Notes under the pieces: model-generated
Told to the model about the DNA's origin: nothing
Database searches by the model: none
The model's input: the letters and a program-made list of their open reading frames with translations, nothing else
Part shown: one piece after another, positions 25,869 through 34,343 of the stretch
How positions within the stretch are numbered: the first letter of the stretch is position 1
How the letters are laid out: every line of letters starts with the position of its first letter
Program-made: the position numbers and the translations under genes
DNA from: Euryarchaeota archaeon UBA439
GTDB taxonomy: Archaea; Thermoplasmatota; Poseidoniia; Poseidoniales; Thalassarchaeaceae
NCBI GenBank assembly: GCA_002497245.1
Contig: DANB01000006.1
Location: forward strand, 43,246 to 85,885
DNA: 42,640 nucleotides
Direction: 5' to 3'

Positions 25869-27011
25869 CTAATTTCGAAGCATTTCTCTACTAATTATTA
25901 ATCGTTGGATCTGGCTTGATCCTTCAAAAATTTGTACAACTTTTGCCCCTCTCATTCTTCTTGCAACAGGATATTCTTCCGAGTATCCATAACCGCCGAA
26001 AATCTGTACTGCATCAGTGGTAACTTCCATTGCCATGTCCGCAGCAAATCTTTTTGCATGCGCTGCCTCTAAAGTATTTCTTTCTCCAGAATCCGCTTTC
26101 AAAGCGGCCTTCCAAACTAACATTCTAGCCGCTTCAATTTTTGTAGCCATATCTGCCAACATGAAGGAGATTGCTTGATGCCTAATTATAGGTTTATTGA
26201 ATGCATTTCTTTCACCAGCATAATTCATAGATTCTTCCATTGCTCCTCTTGCATTCCCAACTGCATGAGATGAGATACTCGGCCTTGAAAGATCAAATGC
26301 TTCCATTGCATTCATCCAACCCTCATTTTCTTTCCCGCCAACTAAATTTTCAATTGGAACTCGGACATTATTGAATGTCACAGATCTTGTATCGGAACAA
26401 CGCTGACCCATGTTTTCCTCTTTCTTACCCAACTCCACTCCTTCAAGATTAGAATCGACAATAAATCCACTCATTCCTCTGTAACCTAATTCTTTATTGG
26501 TATATGCGAGAACGAAAAACCAGTCTGCATAACCAGCCCCCGTAATCCACATTTTCTGTCCATTAATGATGTATTCATCTCCATCCTTAACGGCCTCAGT
26601 TTGAATAGATTGTACATCACTTCCAGCTCCTGGTTCAGTTACACAGTAGGCTGCAATTTTTCCTTCAGTGACCATTCTAAGATATTTCTCTTTTTGAGCT
26701 TCAGTTCCTCCTGTGATTAGCGGATATGATGCTAACATCGAACTCCCAGCAGCGGTGGCAAATCCAGGATCTCCAAATCCGAGTTCTTCTAAGACTAACA
26801 CTTCTTCAAATGAGCCCATTCCTCCTCCACCATATTTCTGAGGAATTTTTAGAGTTAATAATCCAAGTTCATTTGCCTTGGCAATAGCTTCTATCGGGTA
26901 TATGCTTTCTTTATCCCAATGAGCTGCATTTGGTTTAATTTCTTCATTGGCGAAATCACGTGCTAATTCTCGCAACATTTGTTGTTCATCTGTCAATACG
27001 AAGTTAACCAT
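25869..27011 (-). CDS. Acyl-CoA dehydrogenase
   Basis: About 380 residues of the ACAD family, an FAD enzyme that makes trans-2-enoyl-CoA from acyl-CoA. N-terminal helix segment DEQQMLRELARDFANEEI; the FAD/substrate signature AYCVTEPGAGSDVQSIQT and KMWITGAGYADWF; C-terminal QIFGGYGYSEEYPVARRMRG; and the catalytic base Glu in IFEGSSQIQRL. The length is standard. An in-frame ATG at 27032 exists, but MVNFVLTDEQQ from 27011 matches family starts. The substrate class (short or branched chain) is uncertain. Nearby E1 makes branched-chain acyl-CoA a reasonable idea. Confidence 0.95.
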   Translation of the reverse strand: MVNFVLTDEQQMLRELARDFANEEIKPNAAHWDKESIYPIEAIAKANELGLLTLKIPQKYGGGGMGSFEEVLVLEELGFGDPGFATAAGSSMLASYPLITGGTEAQKEKYLRMVTEGKIAAYCVTEPGAGSDVQSIQTEAVKDGDEYIINGQKMWITGAGYADWFFVLAYTNKELGYRGMSGFIVDSNLEGVELGKKEENMGQRCSDTRSVTFNNVRVPIENLVGGKENEGWMNAMEAFDLSRPSISSHAVGNARGAMEESMNYAGERNAFNKPIIRHQAISFMLADMATKIEAARMLVWKAALKADSGERNTLEAAHAKRFAADMAMEVTTDAVQIFGGYGYSEEYPVARRMRGAKVVQIFEGSSQIQRLIISREMLRN

Positions 27012-27058
27012 GATGCTCGCAAGCGGCATCAAGACTTAGCCGTTCTGCTAGATATTAT

Positions 27059-28024
27059 TCATATTGTATAGAGTAATGTCATGTATGACAAGTAACCAAT
27101 GACCATTACCGCCCCTAGTGTTTTAGTTATTTTACGTTCATTTAACAACATAGCTGCAATCAGCCCCGAAGTTACTAATACTACCCATATATCTCTTCCA
27201 GCAAAATCTTCAGAAACTAGAATTCCTCCAGCATAAGCAGAGGAAATCCCTAGAATTCCAAGGATGTTTATGACATTTGAACCTAAGACATTCCCTATTG
27301 CTACGCCCTTGTGCCCTCTCAAAGCTGCAATCATTGTTACCGCTAATTCAGGTAGAGATGTTCCCAATGCTATCACGCTTAGTCCAACAATTGATTCTGA
27401 TATTCCAAACGAGTCAGCAATCCCAACAGATCCTTCAATTAGTAATTCGGCACCTAAAACAATCATTGCTCCACCCAAAATAGTGATTATCATTGCTAAT
27501 AGGAAATTTTCTCCCATCCAAGTTTCTTCTAATTCTTCATCTAATCCTAATTTCTTTGAATAATTATAAGAATAAACATAATAGGTAATTAGAGCAATAA
27601 TCATTAAGATGCCGACTATTTGAGTTATTTCTCCTCTCATTACGGTCAAAAGTAAAATTATAGATGCCATAATTACTGCTATTGCATCTTTTTTAATCTC
27701 AATACCTGGTTTATCACAGGCTCCAAGCATGGCAGCAGTCCCTAAAACTAACATTACATTAGCAACATTCGAACCTAGGACTCCACCTACTGCTAAATCA
27801 ACAAGTTCCTGACTGTTACTACTAACCGCATTTATTGCAACTGCTAATTCAGGTAGAGATGTTCCGACGGCTACTATGGTGAAACCAATTAGTAGAGGTG
27901 AAACATTCATCTTTCTAGCTATGGTAATTGCGCCTTGAACAACACTTTCGCCTCCAAATATTAAAAAAATAAAACCAAGTATTACTAAAACTAAATCGGG
28001 TAGGGATAACAAAAAATTCATCAT
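27059..28024 (-). CDS. Cation/calcium exchanger, CaCA superfamily (YrbG-like)
   Basis: A 321-residue integral membrane protein with two internally repeated Na_Ca_ex halves. Each half carries the alpha-repeat signature: VAVGTSLPELAVAI with LGSNVANV in the first, IALGTSLPELAVTM with LGSNVINI in the second. About ten helices are expected, with an acidic loop near 155-165 between the halves. The family exchanges Na+ or H+ for Ca2+ or K+. The ion is not readable here. It starts 12 bases after the E1 stop, so it probably shares its transcript. Confidence 0.92.
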   Translation of the reverse strand: MMNFLLSLPDLVLVILGFIFLIFGGESVVQGAITIARKMNVSPLLIGFTIVAVGTSLPELAVAINAVSSNSQELVDLAVGGVLGSNVANVMLVLGTAAMLGACDKPGIEIKKDAIAVIMASIILLLTVMRGEITQIVGILMIIALITYYVYSYNYSKKLGLDEELEETWMGENFLLAMIITILGGAMIVLGAELLIEGSVGIADSFGISESIVGLSVIALGTSLPELAVTMIAALRGHKGVAIGNVLGSNVINILGILGISSAYAGGILVSEDFAGRDIWVVLVTSGLIAAMLLNERKITKTLGAVMVIGYLSYMTLLYTI

Positions 28025-28036
28025 TCAAAATCGCTC

Positions 28037-30907
28037 TCATTTACATATTCTTTTTACGTGCCTTAATACAAGCTCCACTGTAGGAATTGTGTAATCTTCC
28101 AATGTGGGTGAAAATGGAACGGGTGTATCTAGAGCGCCTATTACTACTGGTGGGGATTCCATATCCCAAAAACTTTCTTCTATAACTCTACTACTAATTG
28201 TATGCCCTAAACCTCCGGTATATTGGGACTCTTGAAGAACAACCATTTTTTTGGTCTTCATGACCGATTGTATACAAGTTTTCGAATCGAAAGGTAAGAT
28301 AGTTCTCAAGTCAATAATTTCTATTTCTATGCCCTCACTTGACATTACTTCAGCAGCCTTCAGCGCAACATGAACCATTGCTCCCCAAGTGATTATAGTC
28401 AAATCTTTTCCACCTCTAATGACTTTAGCCTTGCCAATTGATGATTCATTATTTTCCAGCCTCTTTTTCACAGACTCTGTATCGATAATCTGATTTATTG
28501 AGTCTCCCCAACCTGTTTTTCCTCCGCCTAATCCATATAATCCTAGATGTTCAAGGAACACGACAGGGTCATTTAATTCATGAGACTCAATTAAAAGATC
28601 ATACGCATCTTGTGGGTTGCTGGGAAATACAATTGTCAGACCTGGGTCATTCATGAACCACGATTCGATCATATTTGCGTGAAAGGGGCCACTTCTTGTT
28701 TTAGCACCTAATGGTATTCTGACTGTTAACGGCACATCAGCCCCCCATCTCCATCGTAGTTGTGCGGCATTATTTACAAGAGCATTCATAGCCAATGCTG
28801 CGAATCCTCCAAATTGTATTTCTGCTACGGGCCTCATTCCTCCCAATGCAGCGCCTGTAGCTGAATTTATGATAATAGATTCAGAAAGTGGCATATCTAG
28901 AAGTTTACTAGAATGGCCTTTTGCTTTGAGAGGAATATTCATGCCGAACGCTCCTGCTACTTCCATATCTTCACCCATGAATACAATATCTTCTCCATAA
29001 TTCTCAGCCAACGCTACCATGGCATTTTGTATCGCACGGCTGTAAGTTGATGAACTGGGAGAATCAGAAAATTCAATAGCTAATTCCCCATCTTCTAGTG
29101 GTCCTGGTAAATTTTCTACAGATCCTTTCTCCAATCTGTTAATTTGTTCAGAATGTGACTCTGCATCATGTATAGAAGTAACTCCTTTTGTAACGGTATT
29201 ACCTTCAGGCCATGGCATATTTTCCATCTCCTTTCTAGCTGAATTTACAAAATATTGTTCTTCCTCCTCCATAGTTCTCAATTGTTTTTCACTTGCTCCA
29301 AGAGATATGCAATACTCTCTATGGTTAGGCAGAGGGTCTTTTTCAGCCCAATATGTCAATAATTCTCTACCTACATAGCCAGGTGGATTTCCTGTTACTG
29401 ATCCTAAGTACAAGTCATCGTGGTGATGAGCGTGACCGCATCCTCTCATCGTCTCAACATGAATCAAAGTGGGCCCCCCTCCGTCTAATGCGTATTCCCT
29501 ACTGGTTGCTGTCGAAGCATGAAATTGTAGTGGGTCTGATCCATCAATTGTCCATGACGGTATTCCCATTGCGTGACCTTTGTCTCCAAATGTTTCTGCT
29601 CCTGATTGACCTACTGTGAATGTATCTAGCGCAATTTGATTATTTTGTATCATAAATGCAATTGGTAATCCTCTAGCACCTGCTAAATTCATTGCTTCCC
29701 AAAACTCTCCATTGCTACTACATCCTTCTCCCACAGGGGCCAAGTGGAATCTATTAATTTTCAATAATTTCGCAGCAAGAGCGACTCCTGTGGCTGTAGC
29801 ACTTGCAATTGGAAGAGGTGCAGTAGGGGGCAGAACCCCTTTTTCCCAGTTCCCTATGTGTAAATCGCGACCTCCTGAATCCGAGTTTCCTCCATCCATA
29901 TATGATCCTGACTTCCCCATTTGAGCAGCAAAAATCTCTAATGGAGTTTGTCCTAATGCAAGTGCTAAGCCAACATCTCTAATCATTGGTGCGATAACGT
30001 CTGCTAGATGTCTATTTTCTGGAGATAAATCAATTGCCCTATTTAGGGAAGTGGCACAACCAACAACCCCTTCTTGCCAAGTAGATCGAAACCCTTTACC
30101 TCCAAATTTCCCTCCATCTGGAGTACTAATGCCATTACTGAATAAATCTTTCAAATGTTCGTCAATTGCTCTGGTCCTAGTCATCCATCTTTGCCATTCC
30201 AAATGGGTGTCTAAATCGACACTGGATGCATAAGCCACTCTTCTGAGACATAGTTTGATGTCTCTCATGAATCTCTGTTTTCTTCTTTTTAGATATAATT
30301 CAGTATTTCTTCTAGGAATTATCTCTTCTTCTCCAATGACTAATAATTCAGGTTTCCATATCCTTTCATCTAAAGATTTTGAAACTTTGATACAAAATTG
30401 TCTAGTGAATTGGTGATATTTCTCCCCATCGAATTGACTTGGAGGTTGCATATCTCTCCATTCTTCTGCAATGAATTCCAAGTACCCGTCATGCCTCTCT
30501 GCTACAAAACGGAGCAATTCACTTCTCACATCTACTTCTGCCAATTTCTTTGTAAATATCAAAGCTTTTTTCGGATACCAATCTAAACCCCAAATTGGCG
30601 GTAATTGTTCTTGAGTGGCGTTTTCTGAAATTATTTCGGCACTTTCATCTATTTCCAGAATTTTTTTATTCCTTCTACCTGCTTCTTCAATTATCTGTTT
30701 GAAATCTATTGATTTATCTCTTTCCCAAATGTGGTAATTCCGTTTCCTACCTTTTCCTGAATTGGAGCGATTAAGTGTGAACCTAGCTCTTTTATTGCAA
30801 TTGCTGCATTTCCGATCTATGTGATTTGTGCCTGGATCTCTAGTTTTCCATGGTTCGTAGTTCCCGCATTCTGGGCATAACCAAATTCCTTGTCGGGCTA
30901 TGCTCAT
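28037..30907 (-). CDS. 2-oxoacid dehydrogenase E1, fused alpha-beta chain with N-terminal zinc ribbon
   Basis: About 956 residues. An N-terminal zinc ribbon (Cys11, Cys14, Cys34, Cys37; CPEC and CSNC) and an unassigned region to about 230 precede the E1 alpha domain (240-590). That domain has the thiamine-diphosphate motif GEGCSSNGEFWEA to NNQ (393-424), with GEG where GDG is usual. A linker leads to the E1 beta transketolase-like domain from about 640 (IVFMGEDMEVAGAFG, then SRVIEESFWDME near the end). Such E1 units feed pyruvate, 2-oxoisovalerate or similar acids into E2-lipoyl. No E2 or E3 is nearby. The start chosen is ATG 30907 with GGAGAG upstream, not ATG 30958. Substrate is not readable. 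Confidence 0.88.
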   Translation of the reverse strand: MSIARQGIWLCPECGNYEPWKTRDPGTNHIDRKCSNCNKRARFTLNRSNSGKGRKRNYHIWERDKSIDFKQIIEEAGRRNKKILEIDESAEIISENATQEQLPPIWGLDWYPKKALIFTKKLAEVDVRSELLRFVAERHDGYLEFIAEEWRDMQPPSQFDGEKYHQFTRQFCIKVSKSLDERIWKPELLVIGEEEIIPRRNTELYLKRRKQRFMRDIKLCLRRVAYASSVDLDTHLEWQRWMTRTRAIDEHLKDLFSNGISTPDGGKFGGKGFRSTWQEGVVGCATSLNRAIDLSPENRHLADVIAPMIRDVGLALALGQTPLEIFAAQMGKSGSYMDGGNSDSGGRDLHIGNWEKGVLPPTAPLPIASATATGVALAAKLLKINRFHLAPVGEGCSSNGEFWEAMNLAGARGLPIAFMIQNNQIALDTFTVGQSGAETFGDKGHAMGIPSWTIDGSDPLQFHASTATSREYALDGGGPTLIHVETMRGCGHAHHHDDLYLGSVTGNPPGYVGRELLTYWAEKDPLPNHREYCISLGASEKQLRTMEEEEQYFVNSARKEMENMPWPEGNTVTKGVTSIHDAESHSEQINRLEKGSVENLPGPLEDGELAIEFSDSPSSSTYSRAIQNAMVALAENYGEDIVFMGEDMEVAGAFGMNIPLKAKGHSSKLLDMPLSESIIINSATGAALGGMRPVAEIQFGGFAALAMNALVNNAAQLRWRWGADVPLTVRIPLGAKTRSGPFHANMIESWFMNDPGLTIVFPSNPQDAYDLLIESHELNDPVVFLEHLGLYGLGGGKTGWGDSINQIIDTESVKKRLENNESSIGKAKVIRGGKDLTIITWGAMVHVALKAAEVMSSEGIEIEIIDLRTILPFDSKTCIQSVMKTKKMVVLQESQYTGGLGHTISSRVIEESFWDMESPPVVIGALDTPVPFSPTLEDYTIPTVELVLRHVKRICK

Positions 30908-30959
30908 AACTCTCCGAAAATTAACAAGTACTACAACTAATCGCTTCTTGAGTGTCAAA

Positions 30960-31155
30960 TGTGGTATTTATTACTTAATTGTGGTATCTCCTCTAGATTA
31001 GAATTACTTTTTCTAGCAAAAATACCGCATAAAAATGTTAGACTGAATAAATTAATACCATATTTAGTTAGAATATTTCATGATATCTAAAAGAATTGTG
31101 CTTTTTCTTCTAAAATACCATATTTAAAAGGCATACTGCGTTCTTAAATACCGCA
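30960..31155. promoter_or_regulatory. Cluster of six TRYGGTATY motifs, putative operator upstream of the E1 gene
   Basis: The gap ahead of the E1 gene holds six copies of a 9-base motif. TGTGGTATT and TGTGGTATC (30960 and 30980, 20 bases apart) are on the plus strand. AATACCGCA at 31021 and 31147, and AATACCATA at 31054 and 31114, are in the opposite orientation. The last four are arranged symmetrically (spacings 33, 60, 33), and the two AATACCATA copies share 13 bases (AATACCATATTTA). A TATA-like TAATAAA on the minus strand (30968-30974) lies between the first two copies, so they flank the predicted E1 core promoter. Confidence 0.55.
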
Positions 31156-31165
31156 ATATTCGGAA

Positions 31166-32326
31166 TCAATACCTTGGAATACTTGAATCAACTGTAGATG
31201 CCCATAAATGTATACCTCCAGATAGATTGTATATCTCCATAGGATAATTGCCTGACATTTTAAGGAAATTTGCTACCATAGCAGATCTAGCACCACTTCT
31301 ACAATATATCACAATATCTTGGTCATTCGGTATTTCTTCAAGTCTTGATGGGACTTCCGTATGACTAATTCTTAGATTTGTATCAGGCAAAGTGACAATT
31401 TTTTCTTCTTCTTCTCTTCTTACATCCAAGAAGAAAGGATTCCAACCATTTTTCACTTTATCTACATATTCTAGTGGGCTAATCTCCTTCATGTTCTCTT
31501 TTGTATCAGAGACATCTAATGATTGTTCCTCATCTAAACCCAGTGCACAAGATATAGCTTCTTCAGAAAGCTCAGTGACTTTTTCTCTTTCTTTATTTGC
31601 ATTATATCTAAGTTTTCTAATATTCATTGTTTGAGTATCAATTAACAATAATTCACTATCTAATATTCCATCAATCTCTAGAATAATCTTCAGAACCTCA
31701 TTAGCTTGGAATGATCCTATAATTCCAGGCAATACTCCTAAAACTCCGGCTTCCGCACAATTTGGTGCTAATTCGGGAGGTGGTGCTTTAGGAAATAGGT
31801 CTCTATAATTCGGGCTTCCATTTAGGTTGAATACAGAAACCTGACCTTCAAATCGGTGAATACTACCAAAAACCCAAGGTTTACCTAAAATTTCACAACA
31901 ATCACTAATTGTATATCGTGTAGCAAAATTATCTGTTCCATCTACAATAACATCATATCTGTTAATAATTTCTTCAGCATTTTCAATTGTTAATCTTGTG
32001 TCAAATATCTCAACAATTATTTCTGGATTAATTTGATAAATTCTTCTTTTAGCTGATTCTGTCTTTAATTCTCCAATTGATGACGTAGAATGAATGATTT
32101 GTCTTTGCAAATTAGTCAATTCTACTTTATCATCATCTATAATTCCAATTTTGCCTATTCCAGCAGCTGCTAAATACATCAATACTGGTGAACCAAGACC
32201 CCCTGCTCCAACAACTAGTACTGAAGCAGATTTGATTTTTTTTTGCCCCGCCTCACCTACTTGAGGCAATATTAGATGCCTAGCATATCTCGCTTTCTCA
32301 TCATTGGTCAAGTCAATTTCAGACAT
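31166..32326 (-). CDS. ThiF/MoeB-type E1-like adenylyltransferase with C-terminal rhodanese domain
   Basis: About 386 residues. The N-terminal E1-like domain shows GAGGLGSPVLMYLAAAG, IDDDKVELTNLQRQ and NCAEAGVLGVLPGIIG. The C-terminal rhodanese domain (near 290-380) has ISPLEYVD, FLDVRREEE and the active cysteine in YCRSGARS. Such proteins adenylate a sulfur-carrier C-terminus (MoaD, ThiS or URM1-like) and load sulfur for molybdopterin, thiamine or tRNA thiolation. The usual two CxxC zinc pairs of MoeB are not seen; the first place reads NYRD. The start is ATG 32326 with TGAGGATT upstream, right after the trxB stop. Confidence 0.9.
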   Translation of the reverse strand: MSEIDLTNDEKARYARHLILPQVGEAGQKKIKSASVLVVGAGGLGSPVLMYLAAAGIGKIGIIDDDKVELTNLQRQIIHSTSSIGELKTESAKRRIYQINPEIIVEIFDTRLTIENAEEIINRYDVIVDGTDNFATRYTISDCCEILGKPWVFGSIHRFEGQVSVFNLNGSPNYRDLFPKAPPPELAPNCAEAGVLGVLPGIIGSFQANEVLKIILEIDGILDSELLLIDTQTMNIRKLRYNANKEREKVTELSEEAISCALGLDEEQSLDVSDTKENMKEISPLEYVDKVKNGWNPFFLDVRREEEEKIVTLPDTNLRISHTEVPSRLEEIPNDQDIVIYCRSGARSAMVANFLKMSGNYPMEIYNLSGGIHLWASTVDSSIPRY

Positions 32327-32334
32327 CTTAATCC

Positions 32335-33264
32335 TCAATGTTGTTCTTCAAGCCATTTTTCAGCATCGATTGCTGCTTGACATCCCATTCCTGCTGCTGT
32401 TATCGCTTGACGATATCTAGTATCGACAACATCTCCTGCAGCAAATATACCTTCTACACTTGTCATAGTATGTATTTTTGCAAGAATATATCCCGAATCG
32501 TCAGTTTCTACTTGTCCTTCCAAGAAATTAGTAATTGGTTTATGGCCTATTGCAATGAATGCACCTGTACAAGATATTTCTTCGATACTTCCATCTCTAG
32601 GGTCTTCTAGAATTGCACCACTTAATCCTGTTTCATCTGAAAGCCAACGCTTTACAGTTCTAAATGTCTTTATCTCAATTTTTGGATTATTTAGGGCTCT
32701 TTCATACATTACCTTTGATGCTTTGAAAACATCTCTTCTATGCAATAATGTCACTTTACTAGCAAATCTGGTTAAGAATGTGGCTTCTTCCATTGCTGAG
32801 TCACCGCCTCCAATAACCAGTACTTCTTGCTCACGAAAGAATGCACCATCACAAGTTGCACAGGTGCTTATTCCTCTGCCCTTTTGCTCTTCTTCCCCCT
32901 CTGCTCCTAGCCAGATTGATTCTGCTCCAGTGCAAATAATTACTGATTTTGCACGAAACTCTTCCCCCTCAACCCATATTTTGAATGGCTTTTCAGAAAA
33001 ATCAACTCTCTCTACATTTTTATCTTGAACCTCTAATCCAAATTTTTCTGCCTGTTCTCTCAACTGAATCATCATTTCAGGTCCTCCAATTCCTTCGGGA
33101 TATCCGGGGAAATTCTCTATATCAGATGTTAGCATTAATTGCCCCCCTGACATATATCCGGCAAACATCAATGGTTCCAACAATGCTCTTGCCGAGTATA
33201 GGCCCGCAGTATATCCTGCGGGACCAGAACCTATGATTATCACATTCCGCACTTCATCAGTCAT
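32335..33264 (-). CDS. trxB: Thioredoxin-disulfide reductase
   Basis: A 309-residue FAD/NADPH enzyme that reduces thioredoxin. The N-terminal FAD loop is IIGSGPAGYTAGLYSARA, the redox pair is CATC in ISTCATCDGAFF (near residue 137), the NADPH loop is VIGGGDSAMEEA and the C-terminal FAD motif is GIFAAGDVVDTRYRQ. Length and motif order are standard. The gene is followed with no gap by the ThiF-rhodanese gene, so both are probably on one transcript. A strong inverted repeat sits just upstream of its start. Confidence 0.95.
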   Translation of the reverse strand: MTDEVRNVIIIGSGPAGYTAGLYSARALLEPLMFAGYMSGGQLMLTSDIENFPGYPEGIGGPEMMIQLREQAEKFGLEVQDKNVERVDFSEKPFKIWVEGEEFRAKSVIICTGAESIWLGAEGEEEQKGRGISTCATCDGAFFREQEVLVIGGGDSAMEEATFLTRFASKVTLLHRRDVFKASKVMYERALNNPKIEIKTFRTVKRWLSDETGLSGAILEDPRDGSIEEISCTGAFIAIGHKPITNFLEGQVETDDSGYILAKIHTMTSVEGIFAAGDVVDTRYRQAITAAGMGCQAAIDAEKWLEEQH

Positions 33265-33282
33265 GAGTCTCGGAATGATAGG

Positions 33283-33314
33283 AGTGCTTTGAACATTAAC
33301 TCGAAGAAAGCACT
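33283..33314. promoter_or_regulatory. 8-base inverted repeat upstream of trxB
   Basis: AGTGCTTT (33283-33290) and AAAGCACT (33307-33314) are exact complements with a 16-base spacer. The near arm is 19 bases upstream of the trxB ATG (minus strand). The spacing between half-sites (24 bases) suits a dimeric regulator or an mRNA hairpin in the leader. Confidence 0.4.
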
Positions 33315-33344
33315 ATTCATTACTTCTAGTTAGGTTAATGATAT

Positions 33345-33740
33345 TCATTTTGACATCTTAATTACAGCATTAACTGCAGATCTTGCATGTGGTTCTAATC
33401 TTGGTTCAATATGATGTTTTTCAGCCCCTGGACCAATAATTCCTAACCCTATTGGTTTGTTATACTTAATCTGTAATTCGATAATTGCCTTAGTAACTGC
33501 TTGACCCATAACGAGACCATGCTGAGTTTCGCCACGTTCAATAATTCCAAGAGTAATTGCAGCATCAACCTCTCCATTTTTCAATATACGTTCTAAAGCC
33601 AATGGGGCTTCCATTGAGCCTGGAACCCATAAAATCTGTGATATTTTCACACCTTTGATACTTGCTTCATCTTGTGCATATTCGAGCATTCTTTCAATTT
33701 CTTCTTTGTGAAAACTTCCACAAACCGCTGCAATATTCAT
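33345..33740 (-). CDS. ribH: 6,7-dimethyl-8-ribityllumazine synthase
   Basis: A 131-residue lumazine synthase joining 5-amino-6-ribitylaminouracil with dihydroxybutanone phosphate. Visible are SFHKEEIERML near the N-terminus, WVPGSMEAPLALERIL (the substrate loop), ITLGIIERGETQHGLVMGQAV and GLGIIGPGAEKH. It is short, as archaeal RibH usually is. The ATG shares a base with the riboflavin synthase stop (TAATG), so translation is coupled. It is the last gene of the rib operon. Confidence 0.95.
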   Translation of the reverse strand: MNIAAVCGSFHKEEIERMLEYAQDEASIKGVKISQILWVPGSMEAPLALERILKNGEVDAAITLGIIERGETQHGLVMGQAVTKAIIELQIKYNKPIGLGIIGPGAEKHHIEPRLEPHARSAVNAVIKMSK

Positions 33741-34342
33741 TATTTCACTTCCATACTTTTTCTGATAGTATCTACAACGGCTTGAGTACGCGAATCAATT
33801 TCTATATTTACGTAATCTCCAACCTTTTTTTGTCCTATCGTAGTAACCCTTAATGTTTCTGGGATAATATGTAATGAGAAACTTTCTTGACTAACTTTTC
33901 CTATAGTAAGGGACATTCCATCTATCGAAATATATCCCTTCTCAAGAATATAATGGCTCGCATTTGAAGGATTTTCAACTAGAATATCTATGCCTTCACC
34001 TTTATTCGTAATCTTTAGTATCTTTGCAGTCATTAAGACATGACCTGATATTATATGTCCGCCTAATTCATCTCCCATTTTCAGAGATCTTTCGACATTT
34101 ACCAGAGAGTCAATACTTAATTTTCCTAAGGTTGTACGAGCAAGAGTTTCTTCTATAGCATCAAATTTTACTAGATTATTATCTATAGAAACCACAGTCA
34201 TACAAACGCCATCAAGAGCTACACTGGCTCCAATTTCTAAATTATCGGTATATTTTTCTAAATTTACTGTTATGCTGCGAATTATATCTTTTTCCTCAAT
34301 TTGAACTATAGGGGCAGTTCCAGTTACGATTCCAGTGAACAT
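33740..34342 (-). CDS. ribE: Riboflavin synthase, bacterial (RibE) type
   Basis: About 200 residues with two lumazine-binding repeats, making riboflavin from two lumazine molecules. It starts with the signature MFTGIVTG, has GVCMTVVSIDNN and GGHIISGHV in the first half, and GMSLTIGKV in the second repeat. This is the trimeric RibE family, not the lumazine-synthase-like RibC of methanogens. Longer in-frame starts (34366) exist, but MFTGIV from 34342 is the family start. The upstream FAD synthase stop ends one base before it. Confidence 0.95.
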   Translation of the reverse strand: MFTGIVTGTAPIVQIEEKDIIRSITVNLEKYTDNLEIGASVALDGVCMTVVSIDNNLVKFDAIEETLARTTLGKLSIDSLVNVERSLKMGDELGGHIISGHVLMTAKILKITNKGEGIDILVENPSNASHYILEKGYISIDGMSLTIGKVSQESFSLHIIPETLRVTTIGQKKVGDYVNIEIDSRTQAVVDTIRKSMEVK

Positions 34343-34343
34343 T

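Noticed and set aside
30960..31155. CRISPR array
   Set aside because: Repeat units are only 9-13 bases, occur in both orientations and have uneven spacing; this looks like a regulatory site cluster.
32555..33028. Plus-strand 157-residue open frame
   Set aside because: Antisense to trxB, which has the full set of enzyme motifs; no motif or ribosome site supports it.
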